The notes under the pieces were generated by a model that worked only from the letters and a program-made list of their open reading frames with translations, searched no databases and was not told the origin of the DNA. Positions 19,133-27,796 of a DNA stretch of 64,000 nt are shown here, one piece after another; positions within the stretch are counted from its first letter, which is position 1; each line of letters starts with the position of its first letter. Source of the DNA: Planctomycetota bacterium (GTDB lineage Bacteria; Planctomycetota; UBA1135; UBA2386); assembly GCA_016716265.1 (NCBI GenBank), contig JADJWQ010000006.1, forward strand, positions 3,003,501 through 3,067,500, written 5' to 3'. The position numbers and the translations under genes were made by a program.

Positions 19133-19527
19133 CCCGCCCTCCGCCGGTTGCAGCCGGTCCGCACGAACGGCGCTCCGATCCGTTGCGCTGCGCGCAGCGC
19201 GTCGGCGCGCGGCGACGAGCCCCGCGACTGCCGGATCAGCACGGTCGGACAGCCGCTCGCGATCGCGCCACCGTGGCTCGTCGCGTCGCCGAGCCGCGCC
19301 GCCGGCAACCCGCCGATCAGTACGTTCGGCGCGGCGCTGACGATCGTCGCCGGGGGTCCGACGCAGACCGCGCGGTCCCCCAACCGCGCCGCCGGGACAC
19401 CGGCGATCAGCACGGCCGGGCAACCGGGGGGCACGAGCGGACCGCCGACGTGGGGGATCGGCGGCGTCGCCGGCGTCGCCGCGGGGCACGTGTGGAGGTC
19501 GCTGACGCGCGCTGCGGGGAGTGCCAT
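19129..19527 (-). CDS. PAAR-domain spike-tip protein
   Basis: 132 residues. It is made of PAAR-type beta repeats: AARVSDLHTCP, HVGGPLVPPGCPAVLIAG, PAARLGDRAVCVGPP, VLIGGLPAARLGDATSHGG and SGCPTVLI. These are the signatures of the conical PAAR tip that caps the VgrG trimer in type VI secretion, with the zinc-binding Cys/His set (HTC, SHGG and late Cys). The frame is open upstream to 19668, but the first PAAR strand begins at the chosen ATG. The last 30 residues form a short Arg-rich extension. Head of a three-gene overlapping cassette with DUF4123 and the lipase. Confidence 0.85.
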   Translation of the reverse strand: MALPAARVSDLHTCPAATPATPPIPHVGGPLVPPGCPAVLIAGVPAARLGDRAVCVGPPATIVSAAPNVLIGGLPAARLGDATSHGGAIASGCPTVLIRQSRGSSPRADALRAAQRIGAPFVRTGCNRRRAG

Positions 19528-19698
19528 CGGAGTCCGGTCGCCAGCAGGCTCCGACCGGCGCGGGCCGCCGGGGAGCTTGGAGCTGCCGCCTGCAGCGAAG
19601 CCGTGGTCGGCCGCGTTTCCGCGCGCTGCCGTCCGCTGCCCGGCGCACCGCGCCGGCGGGACTCGCAATCGCCGCGGTCACCGCGTAGACGGCTCACC

Positions 19699-21579
19699 AT
19701 GCGCCGCACCGATCGACTGACCGCTCTGCTCGCCCTGACCGCCGCGGGCACGCTCGCCGCCCAGGACCGCGTCCGCCCCTACCCGGTCACCGAGCCGGCC
19801 GCGTGGCGCCGCGCCGTCGCCGACGGGACGCGCTCCGCGAGCGGTGCACCGGGGCCGCGGCACTGGTCCGACCGCGTCGCCTACCGCATCGAGGCGGCGC
19901 TCGAGCCAGCGACGGCGACCGTACGGGGGACGCTGGTCGCCACCTACGAGAACGGCAGCCCGGAGCCGACGCGCGTGCTGTGGCTGCACCTGCGACAGAA
20001 CCTGCACCGCGAGGGCGGCGTCCGGAACCGGTCGGTCGCGATCACCGGCGGCATGACGGTCGACGACCTGCGGGTCGACGGCGAGCCGGTGCGCGCACGG
20101 CCGCGCGGCACGCAGCTCCCGATCCGGCTGAGCGAGCCGCTCGCGCCCGGGGCGACGGCGACCGTGTCCATGCGGTTCGAGTTCGTGTGTCCACCGGCCG
20201 GCGGCGCACCGCGCATGGGGCACGAGAACCACCACGTGTTCTACCTCGGCTACTGGTATCCGCAGTTCGCGGTGCGCGACGACGTCGACGATTGGACGTG
20301 CGAGCCGTATCTCGGCAATGCTGAGTTCTACATGCCGTACGGCGACTACGACGTGGCCTTCACGGCGCCCGCCGGATGGCTCGTGCGCGCGACCGGCAGC
20401 CTTCTCAACGCGAGCGACGTGCTGACCGAGGGCGCGCGCGCGGCACTGGAGCGGGCGCGGACGTCACGCGAGGTGCAACACGTCGTGACTCGCGAGGACC
20501 TCGCGAACGGCACGGTCACGCAGACCGGGGCAGACACGCTGACGTGGCGGTTCCGCGCCGAGCGCGTGCGCGACTGCGCCGTCAGCATCTCGGACCGCTA
20601 CCTGTGGGACGCGACGCACGCGGACGTACCCGGACGCGCTGAGCCCGCCGAGATCCACGCCGTCTACGAGGCGTCGTCGTCGACCTGGCCGCGCGCCGCC
20701 GAGATCGCGCGCGCGACGATCGAGTGGATGTCGCGCGAGGTCTACCCCTATCCGTGGCCACACATGACCGCGTGCGAGGGCGTCATCGGCGGAGGCATGG
20801 AGTATCCGATGATGACGATCATCGGCGACTCGCGATCGGTGCGCGGGCTGGAAGGGGTCGTCGCCCACGAGCTGATCCACATGTGGTTCCCGATGCTCGT
20901 CGGCACCAATGAGAAGGCTTACGCGTGGATGGACGAGGGCACGACCTCGTTCTTCACCGATCTCTGCACCGCGGCGATGCACGGCAGCGCGAACGACCGC
21001 GGCGCGATGCTCGGCTACGTGCGCAGCGCGACACGCGTGACCGAGTCACCGATGATGACGCACGGCGACTACTATCCGTACGGCTACGAGTTCGCCAGCT
21101 ACACGAAGCCTGCGGCCCTCCTGCACCAGCTCCGCGCATTGTTGCGCGACGGCTCGCGCGACGTGCTGCTGGAGGCGCTCCGGACCTACGTGTCCGAATG
21201 GGCCTACGACCATCCGACTCCGTACGACCTGTGGCGGACGATCGAGCGCGTCGCGGACCGCGACCTCGATTGGTACTGGCAGCCCTGGTACTGCGAGGTG
21301 CGCACCCTCGATCATGCGATCGGCAGTGTGATCGAGTCGGAGGACGGCGTGGTCGTCGAGATCGTCGACCGCGGCGACGTGCCGTACCCGTGCACGGTCG
21401 AGGCGCGCTACGGCGAGGGCCGGAGCGAGCGGCGCACGATCGACGTCGAGCATTGGCTCGCCGGGAATCGGACGGCGACGGTGACGTTCCCGGGTGGCGC
21501 GCTCGCCGTGCAGATCGACCCCGATCGCGACACGCTGGACGTCGATCCGCGCAACCAGTCGTGGACGCGGGACCGGTGA
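19699..21579 (+). CDS. Exported M1-family zinc metallopeptidase
   Basis: 626 residues with a signal peptide (RLTALLALTAAGTLAAQ). The gluzincin motif HELIHMWF is near residue 390 and the third zinc ligand Glu is in AWMDEGTTSFF near 411; the exopeptidase-like GGGMEYP lies 20 residues ahead of the zinc site. The N-terminal 250 residues are a beta-sandwich domain like that of M1 aminopeptidases. It lacks the long C-terminal helical domain of full-size aminopeptidase N. It probably cleaves peptides in the periplasm. The upstream neighbour (PAAR) is divergent, so the 170 bases between them hold both promoters. Confidence 0.88.
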   Translation: MRRTDRLTALLALTAAGTLAAQDRVRPYPVTEPAAWRRAVADGTRSASGAPGPRHWSDRVAYRIEAALEPATATVRGTLVATYENGSPEPTRVLWLHLRQNLHREGGVRNRSVAITGGMTVDDLRVDGEPVRARPRGTQLPIRLSEPLAPGATATVSMRFEFVCPPAGGAPRMGHENHHVFYLGYWYPQFAVRDDVDDWTCEPYLGNAEFYMPYGDYDVAFTAPAGWLVRATGSLLNASDVLTEGARAALERARTSREVQHVVTREDLANGTVTQTGADTLTWRFRAERVRDCAVSISDRYLWDATHADVPGRAEPAEIHAVYEASSSTWPRAAEIARATIEWMSREVYPYPWPHMTACEGVIGGGMEYPMMTIIGDSRSVRGLEGVVAHELIHMWFPMLVGTNEKAYAWMDEGTTSFFTDLCTAAMHGSANDRGAMLGYVRSATRVTESPMMTHGDYYPYGYEFASYTKPAALLHQLRALLRDGSRDVLLEALRTYVSEWAYDHPTPYDLWRTIERVADRDLDWYWQPWYCEVRTLDHAIGSVIESEDGVVVEIVDRGDVPYPCTVEARYGEGRSERRTIDVEHWLAGNRTATVTFPGGALAVQIDPDRDTLDVDPRNQSWTRDR

Positions 21580-21621
21580 CTCGCGCTGGCCCGCCGGCCC
21601 GGCGCCGCGGATGATGCCGCC

Positions 21622-22554
21622 ATGGGTGTGATCGAACCCGGTGCCACGATCGGCGCGAGGCCGCGACGGCGGACCGGCGCCGTGCTGTGGATCCTGGCCA
21701 CGCTGCTGATGGTCGCGTCGGCCGTCTACCAACGCCTCACCGGACCGACCCACCCGCGGCGCGGCAGCGTCACGGTCGCCGGCGACACGCTGCGCTACTC
21801 ACTGCTGCGCAGCGGCGACACGTCGGAGCCGGCGCGCGTGGTGCTGCCGGACCCGGGCCCGGCCGTGCGCGGCACCCTGCACTACCGTCGTTACCCGGAC
21901 GACGGTCCATTCACCGCGGTGCCGCTCGAGCGGCGCGCTGCGGCGGACGGCAACGGCGAGCTGACCGCGACGCTGCCAGCCGAGCCCGCTGCCGGCAAGG
22001 TCGAGTATTGGATCGAGCTCGCGACTCCGGACGGCGTGGCGCGCGTGCCGGCCGCGGACGGCGGCGGCGACGACACCGTCGTGCTCCGCTACAAGGACCC
22101 CGTCCCGCTGCACTTCCTGCTGCCACACGTGCTCGTGATGTTCCTCGCCGTGCTGATCGGCCTGCGCGCGGGACTCGGGGCGCTGGTGTCGCCGCGGCGC
22201 ATGCGGCGCGACGCCTGGCTCGCGCTCGGCGGCATGACGCTCGGCGGTCTCGTGCTCGGCCCGATCGTCCAGAAGTTCGCGTTCGGCGCCTACTGGACCG
22301 GCTTCCCGTTCGGCAGCGACCTGACCGACAACAAGGTCCTGATCATGTGGCTCGTGTGGGTCGCCGCGTGCCTGTGGCTCGGCCCGCGCCGGCGGGAGCG
22401 CGAGCGCCCGCTGAGCCGACCGCTGGTCGTCGCGGCGAGCGTGGTGATGATCGTCGTCTACCTGATCCCGCACAGCCTGCGCGGCAGCCAGCTCGACTAC
22501 GGACGGCTCGATGCCGTCGAGGATCCGAAGGACGCCATCGAGACCGGTCGTTGA
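21622..22554 (+). CDS. Membrane protein with an extracytoplasmic beta-domain between helices
   Basis: 310 residues. One N-terminal helix (about 20-37), an outside domain of about 130 residues with strand patterns (VRGTLHYRRYP, KVEYWIEL), then four more helices at about 168-190, 201-222, 243-258 and 275-294. The short acidic end reads DYGRLDAVEDPKDAIETGR. No enzyme motif is seen. It follows the M1 peptidase by 42 bases on the same strand. I do not know a named family. Confidence 0.72.
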   Translation: MGVIEPGATIGARPRRRTGAVLWILATLLMVASAVYQRLTGPTHPRRGSVTVAGDTLRYSLLRSGDTSEPARVVLPDPGPAVRGTLHYRRYPDDGPFTAVPLERRAAADGNGELTATLPAEPAAGKVEYWIELATPDGVARVPAADGGGDDTVVLRYKDPVPLHFLLPHVLVMFLAVLIGLRAGLGALVSPRRMRRDAWLALGGMTLGGLVLGPIVQKFAFGAYWTGFPFGSDLTDNKVLIMWLVWVAACLWLGPRRRERERPLSRPLVVAASVVMIVVYLIPHSLRGSQLDYGRLDAVEDPKDAIETGR

Positions 22555-22669
22555 CGGCGGGGCAGCCCGCGGCAGCCGGGCGGCGGCCCCCCGCCGAGAG
22601 CCGGGTCCGCGACGGTCGCCCGCGACCTGGCCGCACTGGCGATCACGCCCCTGGATCACGAGTCCCGCC

Positions 22670-22978
22670 ATGCGAGTCGACGACCGCACGATCGAGTTCG
22701 ACGCCGACGGGTTCATGAAGGAACCGCGGCTCTGGAACCGCGCGGTCGCCATGGCGATCGCCCGCGAGGAGGGGATCGAGGAGCTGACCGATCGCCACTG
22801 GACGATCGTCGAGTTCATCCGCTCCTACTGGGAGCGCGAGGACCTCGCCCCGCCGGTGCGCGTGCTGTGCAAGGAGTCCGGCGTCACCCTGCGCGACGTC
22901 TACAGGCTGTTTCGCGCCGGCCCGGCACGCGGCGCCTGCCGCATCGCGGGGCTGCCGAAGCCCGACGGTTGCGTGTGA
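22670..22978 (+). CDS. dsrC: DsrC/TusE-family sulfur carrier with both conserved cysteines
   Basis: 102 residues, the family's normal length. The family pattern is visible throughout: DADGFM, a Trp-rich start, AREEGIEELTDRHW, IVEFIRSYWE, PPVRVLCKE, and the C-terminal arm YRLFRAGPARGACRIAGLPKPDGCV. Two cysteines stand ten residues apart with the second next to last (C-x10-C-V), which is the mark of true DsrC able to form the trisulfide with sulfite reductase, and not of TusE-like proteins that keep only the last Cys. No dsrAB, dsrMKJOP or tus genes are visible nearby. It could serve a dsr system elsewhere or act in redox sensing. Confidence 0.88.
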   Translation: MRVDDRTIEFDADGFMKEPRLWNRAVAMAIAREEGIEELTDRHWTIVEFIRSYWEREDLAPPVRVLCKESGVTLRDVYRLFRAGPARGACRIAGLPKPDGCV

Positions 22979-23057
22979 CACGAGCGGCGACGGCGATCGC
23001 ATGCGCGAGACGACAATGGGTCCCTGAGGCCCAACATGTACGCGCCGCGCAAACATC

Positions 23058-24599
23058 TCAAGCGGCGTGCAGAAGAGCAGATACGGGAGTATCGCGGGCT
23101 GCGAGGATGGCCGTGACGATGCGCCGGCCCTTCCCGGTGAGCTGGTAGCGGTTCTGTTTGGGGAGCTTGCGAATGACGCCGTGTGCGCGGAGCAGGCGGA
23201 GCTGGCGCGAGGTTCGGGACCGACGTCGGCGACGGTCGGAGTCATCGGCAGCCGGCTTCTGGTAGAGCCTGTTGACGAGGTCGCGGTTGGTGAAGCCACG
23301 CAGGACGAAGGCTCCGTCCGCGATCGCCTGGAACAGGGCAAGGTCATCGGAATCCCACGGCCGAAGCGCGCGCACGCGCTTCCCGCGGAAGGTGGCGTGC
23401 TTGCAGATCGGGGCGATGACTTCGTGCAACGAAGCGTCCTGGTGCATCTCTGCCAGTGCGTCGAGGTAGCGTTCGTTGGCGCGCTGGCCGATCTCCGTGA
23501 GGCGCTCGAGGTCCGCCACGGTCTTCCGGACCGGCTGGACGACGAGCTCGCCGGACTCGCCCTTCGGCCTGGGTGCGCGCAGCTCGGTCGGCGCGTTGAT
23601 GGTCGTCTCGACACGGAGGATGCTGCCGTTCTTGTCGTAGGTCTTGACCGAGTTGCGGCCTGCGCGGTGCATGACCCGGATGCCTTCGACGCGGTTCTTG
23701 AAGTCGCTGGTGACCTCGCCGAGGAAGGCGTGGCTCGCCTTGCGGCCGAGGAACCGCATGACGTCTGCACAGGAAAACTGAGTCATCGCGTGCTGCACGA
23801 GAGGCTGATAGACGGCGGCGAGCGACTGGTGATCAACGAAGAGGACGTCGGTTGCCCTCGAGCTGGTGCGCACACCAGTAGTGGTGCGGATCATCTCGCC
23901 GGAGAATCGAAGGGAGCGCGGGGTTGACCTCGAGTGCGAGGCGGTCGAGCACGTGCGGCCAGTCGACGTGGACCTGCTTCGCGAGAAGACGCTGGGCCCG
24001 TAACGGATCATCGACTTACGGAAAGCAGTTGTCCTCCTTGACGAAGCGGATGCACGATTTCGTCATCTCGCGAGCCAGCCACTCGCGTCCATTCATGCAG
24101 ACCTGAACCGTGAACGGGAACCAGGTCTGCAGGCGGACGTGCATCAGACCGAAGCGGGGATGGAGGAAGTAGTGGTAGAGGTGCTGGCACTTTCCGGGTT
24201 GTCTGCGGAACTCGCGCCTCTTCGTCTCGCGCGACCTGAACAAGTTGAACGTCGTGCAGGGCTCGACGCAGGACAGAACGCAGATCAGGCCTTCGTCGAC
24301 GGGCGATCGCTCGAGGATCCGCTGCACGAGCGTTTCCTTCCGCTCGCGGCTCGACGTCAGGTACCGGTACGGCCGCTTCGAAGTTCGTGGCACTTGGCCA
24401 GCGACGCCGACTTCAACTCCTCGGTCGTCTGCCGGGCGTAGGCACCGAAGTCCTTGCGGAGGACGCCGATGCTGTTCACGAACGCCTCCATCCCGTGGTT
24501 GAACGCCAGGCTCCGGTGCGAGCCCCTGAACACGATCCGGTCAAAACCCGACAGGACCGCCATGATCGAACCGGCGAAACGCGATAGAAACTGACGCAC
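23058..24599 (-). pseudogene. Decayed gene of a multi-copy, IS-like family (two frameshifts and one stop)
   Basis: The remnant would encode about 500 residues. The start (MRQFLSRFAGSIMAVLSGFD) runs from 24599 in one frame; it shifts near 24385 to YLTSSRERKET...LICVLSCVEPC...FPFTVQVCMNGREWLAREM; an in-frame TAA at 24016-24018 interrupts just after NCFP, yet the frame continues with DWPHVLDRLALEVNP; near 23860 a second shift leads to DVLFVDHQSLAAVY...RKASHAFLGEVTSD...RFLGRK and the end at 23058. From memory this matches a family of roughly 450-500 residue proteins, often present in many copies in planctomycetes and proteobacteria and without assigned function. GC is visibly lower than in the flanks. 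No terminal inverted repeats were found. Confidence 0.72.
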
Positions 24600-24727
24600 G
24601 GCGCTGCCTCCGCTTGGCTACTTGTTGCAAGCTGGAGTCGTAGCGGAGAGCGGCGCCGTCTTCATCCCCTGACGACGACCGGCTGCTTCATCCACGTTCG
24701 TGCGTCGACCGGGCTACCGGTTGGGTG

Positions 24728-24742
24728 TCGGGCGAAGCCCGA
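24728..24742 (-). terminator. Short hairpin after the aminotransferase gene
   Basis: tcgggc at 24728-24733 and gcccga at 24737-24742 form a perfect six-pair stem with a three-base loop. It lies 23 bases beyond the stop of the minus-strand gene ending at 24765. There is no T-run; it may act as a terminator. Confidence 0.35.
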
Positions 24743-24764
24743 GATGGGGAACGGTGCCGAGCAA

Positions 24765-26102
24765 CTACGAGGCGTTGCGATCTCGCGCGATCTCCGCGAC
24801 GGCACGAACGGCGCGATCGATGTGCTCGCAGGTGTTGAACGGACCGAGCGAGAAGCGGACCGCGCCGCGCTCGCCCGTGCCGTGATGCCGGTGGATCAGC
24901 GGCGCGCAATGTAGACCGGTACGGGTCTGCACGCCGTAATCACAATCGAGGATCGTCCCGACATCCTCCGGATCCCAGTTGTCGACGGTGATCGACAGCA
25001 CCGCGATGCGGCGGTCGAGTCGTCGGGTACCGAGGAACCTGACCCCGGGAATCTCCGCGAGACCGTCCTGGAGCCGCGCCAGCAGCGCGAGCTCGTGACG
25101 GCGGATCTCGGCGAGGCCGCGACCCTGGATCCACTCGAGGCCGGCGACCAGCCCGGCGATGCCCAGCAGATCGAGCGTGCCCGCCTCGAGACGGTACGGG
25201 AACGCGGTCGAATGGTACGGCATCGCGCTGTCGACGCCGGTGCCGCCGTAGATCGTACCCTCGATCTCGGCGTCGTCCGCGACACACACGCCACCGGTTC
25301 CGCTCGGACCCATCAGCGCCTTGTGACCGGTGAAGATCAGGAACGAGACGCCCCACGCCGCCATGTCGATGTCGATCACGCCGGCGGATTGAGCGGCGTC
25401 TACGGCGAGCGGCACCCCGGCCTCGCGACACACGGTGCCGATCGCCGCGAGGTCCTGGACGACACCGGTCACGTTCGACGCGTGATCGAGGATGCACAGC
25501 CGCGTGTTCGGCCGGATGGCCCGGCGGATGTCCTCCGGATCGAGGTAGCCCTCGTCATCGGGAGCCACGTACGTCGCCTCGACGCCGCCGTCGCGCACCT
25601 TGTGATTGACCGGGCGGATCACCGAGTTGTGCTCGAGCACGGACGTGACGACGTGGTCGCCCGCGCGCAGCGTGCCGTTGATGACGAGGTTGAGCGCCAT
25701 CGTCGCGTTCATCGTGAAGGCGAGCCGCCGGTAGTCCTTCTCGACGCCGCGCTCGGTCAGGCTCGGGTTGAAGAACGCCGACAAGCCACGCCGCGCGCGG
25801 ATGACCATGCGCTCGGCCTCGAGTGCGAGCTCGCAGCCGGTGCGCCCCGGGTTCACTCCGTTCTCCGAGTAGAATCGCATCGCCGTCCGGAGGGCGGCGC
25901 CCGGTTTGGGAAACGTCGTGGCGGCATTGTCGAGGTAGACACTGTCGAGGTAGACACTGTCGAGGTAGACACTGTCGAGGTGGACACTGTCGAGGTGGAC
26001 ATTGCTCGATTGGACACTGCCCGGTTGGACACTGCCCGGTTGGACACTGCCCGGTTGGACACTGCCCGGTTGGACATCCTCGGGGTAGGCATCCTCGGGC
26101 AT
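24765..26102 (-). CDS. Class V aminotransferase / cysteine desulfurase-like protein with repeat-expanded N-terminus
   Basis: 445 residues. The fold-type I PLP family is clear: VYLDNAATTFPKPG opens the conserved part, EHNSVIRP near residue 160, LAVDAAQSAG near 238, the PLP lysine in FTGHKALMGPSGTGG near 260 and a Cys in RTGLHCAP near 398 at the position of the desulfurase active-site loop. It resembles the stand-alone cysteine desulfurase-like subfamily rather than IscS. The ATG has a GAGGA ribosome site 8-9 bases upstream. Between the ATG and the conserved core are about ten 5-residue repeats (VQPGS, VHLDS, VYLDS) that copy the core motif YLDN. A TTG at 26207 overlapping the stop of the upstream gene is an alternative start. 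Confidence 0.85.
   Translation of the reverse strand: MPEDAYPEDVQPGSVQPGSVQPGSVQPGSVQSSNVHLDSVHLDSVYLDSVYLDSVYLDNAATTFPKPGAALRTAMRFYSENGVNPGRTGCELALEAERMVIRARRGLSAFFNPSLTERGVEKDYRRLAFTMNATMALNLVINGTLRAGDHVVTSVLEHNSVIRPVNHKVRDGGVEATYVAPDDEGYLDPEDIRRAIRPNTRLCILDHASNVTGVVQDLAAIGTVCREAGVPLAVDAAQSAGVIDIDMAAWGVSFLIFTGHKALMGPSGTGGVCVADDAEIEGTIYGGTGVDSAMPYHSTAFPYRLEAGTLDLLGIAGLVAGLEWIQGRGLAEIRRHELALLARLQDGLAEIPGVRFLGTRRLDRRIAVLSITVDNWDPEDVGTILDCDYGVQTRTGLHCAPLIHRHHGTGERGAVRFSLGPFNTCEHIDRAVRAVAEIARDRNAS
25928..26092 (-). repeat. 15-bp minisatellite inside the aminotransferase gene
   Basis: Ten exact-register 15-base units run from 25928 to 26077, plus a degenerate eleventh to 26092. Two unit types exist, tgtcgaggtagacac in the first half and tgcccggttggacac in the second, with one intermediate copy at 26003-26017. 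On the coding strand they give VYLDS/VHLDS and VQPGS. The unit next to the core is continuous with the conserved YLDN motif, so the array appears to have grown by duplication of the beginning of the enzyme's own core. Confidence 0.92.
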
Positions 26103-26203
26103 CTCGAGTTCCTCGCCACAGCCACGGAGCCGGACCACTGCGCGATCCGGACCCGCAACGTCGGCCCCGACCGGGACTTTCCGACCGCCGAACCCACGAC
26201 GGC

Positions 26204-27682
26204 TCAATCCGGGGGGCGATCGGCCTCCGGCTGCGGCGCGGTCGAGCCGGCCGTGTTGCGCAGCGCGCGCCGGTAGAGCCGGCGACGTTTGGGATCGAGC
26301 TTCGCGCGCGCCTCGAACAGCGCGACGGCCTCGACGTGGTGCGTGTGCGGGAACACGTCGAGGGGCCGGACGGTGACGAGCCGGTAGCCGCGGCGCTCGA
26401 GCAGCTCGGCGTCACGCGCGAGGCTGTCGGGATCGCAGGCGACGTACACGATGCGGCGCGGCGCCACGTCCTCGGTGATGCGCAGCAGGACCGACGGACG
26501 GCACCCCGCGCGCGGCGGATCGAGCACGACCCCGAACGGCGGCTGCTGGCCGCGGGCGAGGAAGGTCAAGGCGCGCTCGACCGGCAGGTCGCGCACCGCG
26601 ACGTTGCGCATTCCGTGCCGCTGCACGGTCGCCTCGGCGTCGGCGATCGCCTGCGGGTTCTCCTCGACCATCAGCACTCGACCGACCCGGGACGCGAGGG
26701 TCAGGCCGATCAGGCCGCCGCCGGCGAACAGATCGTGCACGACCGCATCGCCGGGCGGATCGAGCAGCTCGGCGACGGTCCGGGCGATGGCCTCGGCACC
26801 CCAGTGCGAGGTCTGGAAGAACGCGCCGGCCGACACGCGGAAGCGCACGCCGAGCACCTCCTCGTCGAGGTCGCGCTCGCCGGCGATCCGCGTGACCTCG
26901 GGGCCGAGCAGCCGGGAGAACGGTCCGTCGTTGACCGACACCGACACGCCGTGAGCGCCCGCCGCGAGAAGCGCGTTCGCGACCGCGAGCAGCCGCGCGC
27001 GCGGGGCGTTCCGCACCACGAGGATCACGTGGCCGCGCCCGGTCGCCCGCGCGGCGCGCACGACCACCGCGCGGACGATGCCAGCGTCGGAGTCGGGATC
27101 CCAGGCGGTCAGCCCGCGCGAGCGGATCGCGTCGACCGCCTCGCGCGCCAGCCGGAATGCCTCCGGGTCGACCACCGCGCACTCGGTGATCGGCACGACG
27201 CGCGCGCTGCGCGGGGCGACGTGGCCGGCGATGATGGTGCCGTCCGGGCCGGGCGCGAGGTGCAGCGCGACCTTGTTGCGCTGCCCCCAGCGGTCGTCCG
27301 GACCGACGCACGGCTCGACCGGCACGTCGTCGCGCGCCAGCTGGTGCGCGAGCGCCGCGCGGACACGCTCCGCCTTGCGCAGCAGCTGCGCCGGCACCGC
27401 GAGGTGCTGCAGGCTGCAGCCGCCGCAGTCGAGGAAGTGCGGGCAGCGCGCCGCGACGCGCGCCGGGCTCGGCTCGACGATCTCGACGAGTCGCCCGCGC
27501 CCGTGCTTGCGGCCCGCCGACAGCACCTCGACCCGGACGCGCTCGTCGGGCAGCACGCCGGGCACGAACAGCACGTAGCCGCCGACGCGCACGAGACCGT
27601 CCGGGCCATCGCCGAGTGCGGTGCACGTGGCTTCGACGATCTCGCCGACCTGGACCGGAACAGTGGAGCTGACACGCTTCAT
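26204..27682 (-). CDS. rlmD: TrmA/RlmD-family RNA 5-methyluridine methyltransferase
   Basis: 492 residues. A TRAM domain (VGEIVEATCTALGDGPDGL, residues 12-75) binds RNA; CPHFLDCGGCS near residue 80 with a later Cys (ECAV) gives the [4Fe-4S] cluster of RlmC/RlmD enzymes. The SAM fold shows DLFAGGGLIGL near 319, the catalytic Cys follows in the C-terminal part with LDPPRAGC near 390, and the base Glu region is at the end (HHVEAVALFE). The enzyme methylates a uridine in 23S rRNA; whether it is RlmD, RlmC or a general RumA-like enzyme cannot be fixed. Its stop touches the alternative start of the aminotransferase gene. Confidence 0.87.
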   Translation of the reverse strand: MKRVSSTVPVQVGEIVEATCTALGDGPDGLVRVGGYVLFVPGVLPDERVRVEVLSAGRKHGRGRLVEIVEPSPARVAARCPHFLDCGGCSLQHLAVPAQLLRKAERVRAALAHQLARDDVPVEPCVGPDDRWGQRNKVALHLAPGPDGTIIAGHVAPRSARVVPITECAVVDPEAFRLAREAVDAIRSRGLTAWDPDSDAGIVRAVVVRAARATGRGHVILVVRNAPRARLLAVANALLAAGAHGVSVSVNDGPFSRLLGPEVTRIAGERDLDEEVLGVRFRVSAGAFFQTSHWGAEAIARTVAELLDPPGDAVVHDLFAGGGLIGLTLASRVGRVLMVEENPQAIADAEATVQRHGMRNVAVRDLPVERALTFLARGQQPPFGVVLDPPRAGCRPSVLLRITEDVAPRRIVYVACDPDSLARDAELLERRGYRLVTVRPLDVFPHTHHVEAVALFEARAKLDPKRRRLYRRALRNTAGSTAPQPEADRPPD

Positions 27683-27796
27683 CGACAATCGGACGAGGAT
27701 ACCGCGGCGGCGCACGGATCCGACCACCACCTGGCGTCGGAGCAGGGACTCCGGAACCCGGTGGACCATCGGGCCCGGTCCTGCTAGCGAGGGGGC

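Noticed and set aside
24600..24764. Possible terminal repeats of the decayed IS-like gene
   Set aside because: I compared both flanks by eye and found no matching inverted or direct repeats beyond the short hairpin at 24728-24742.
25095..26276. Plus-strand frame across the minisatellite giving VEVDT and ARLDT repeats
   Set aside because: It is open only because of the repeat and high GC; the conserved aminotransferase lies on the minus strand.
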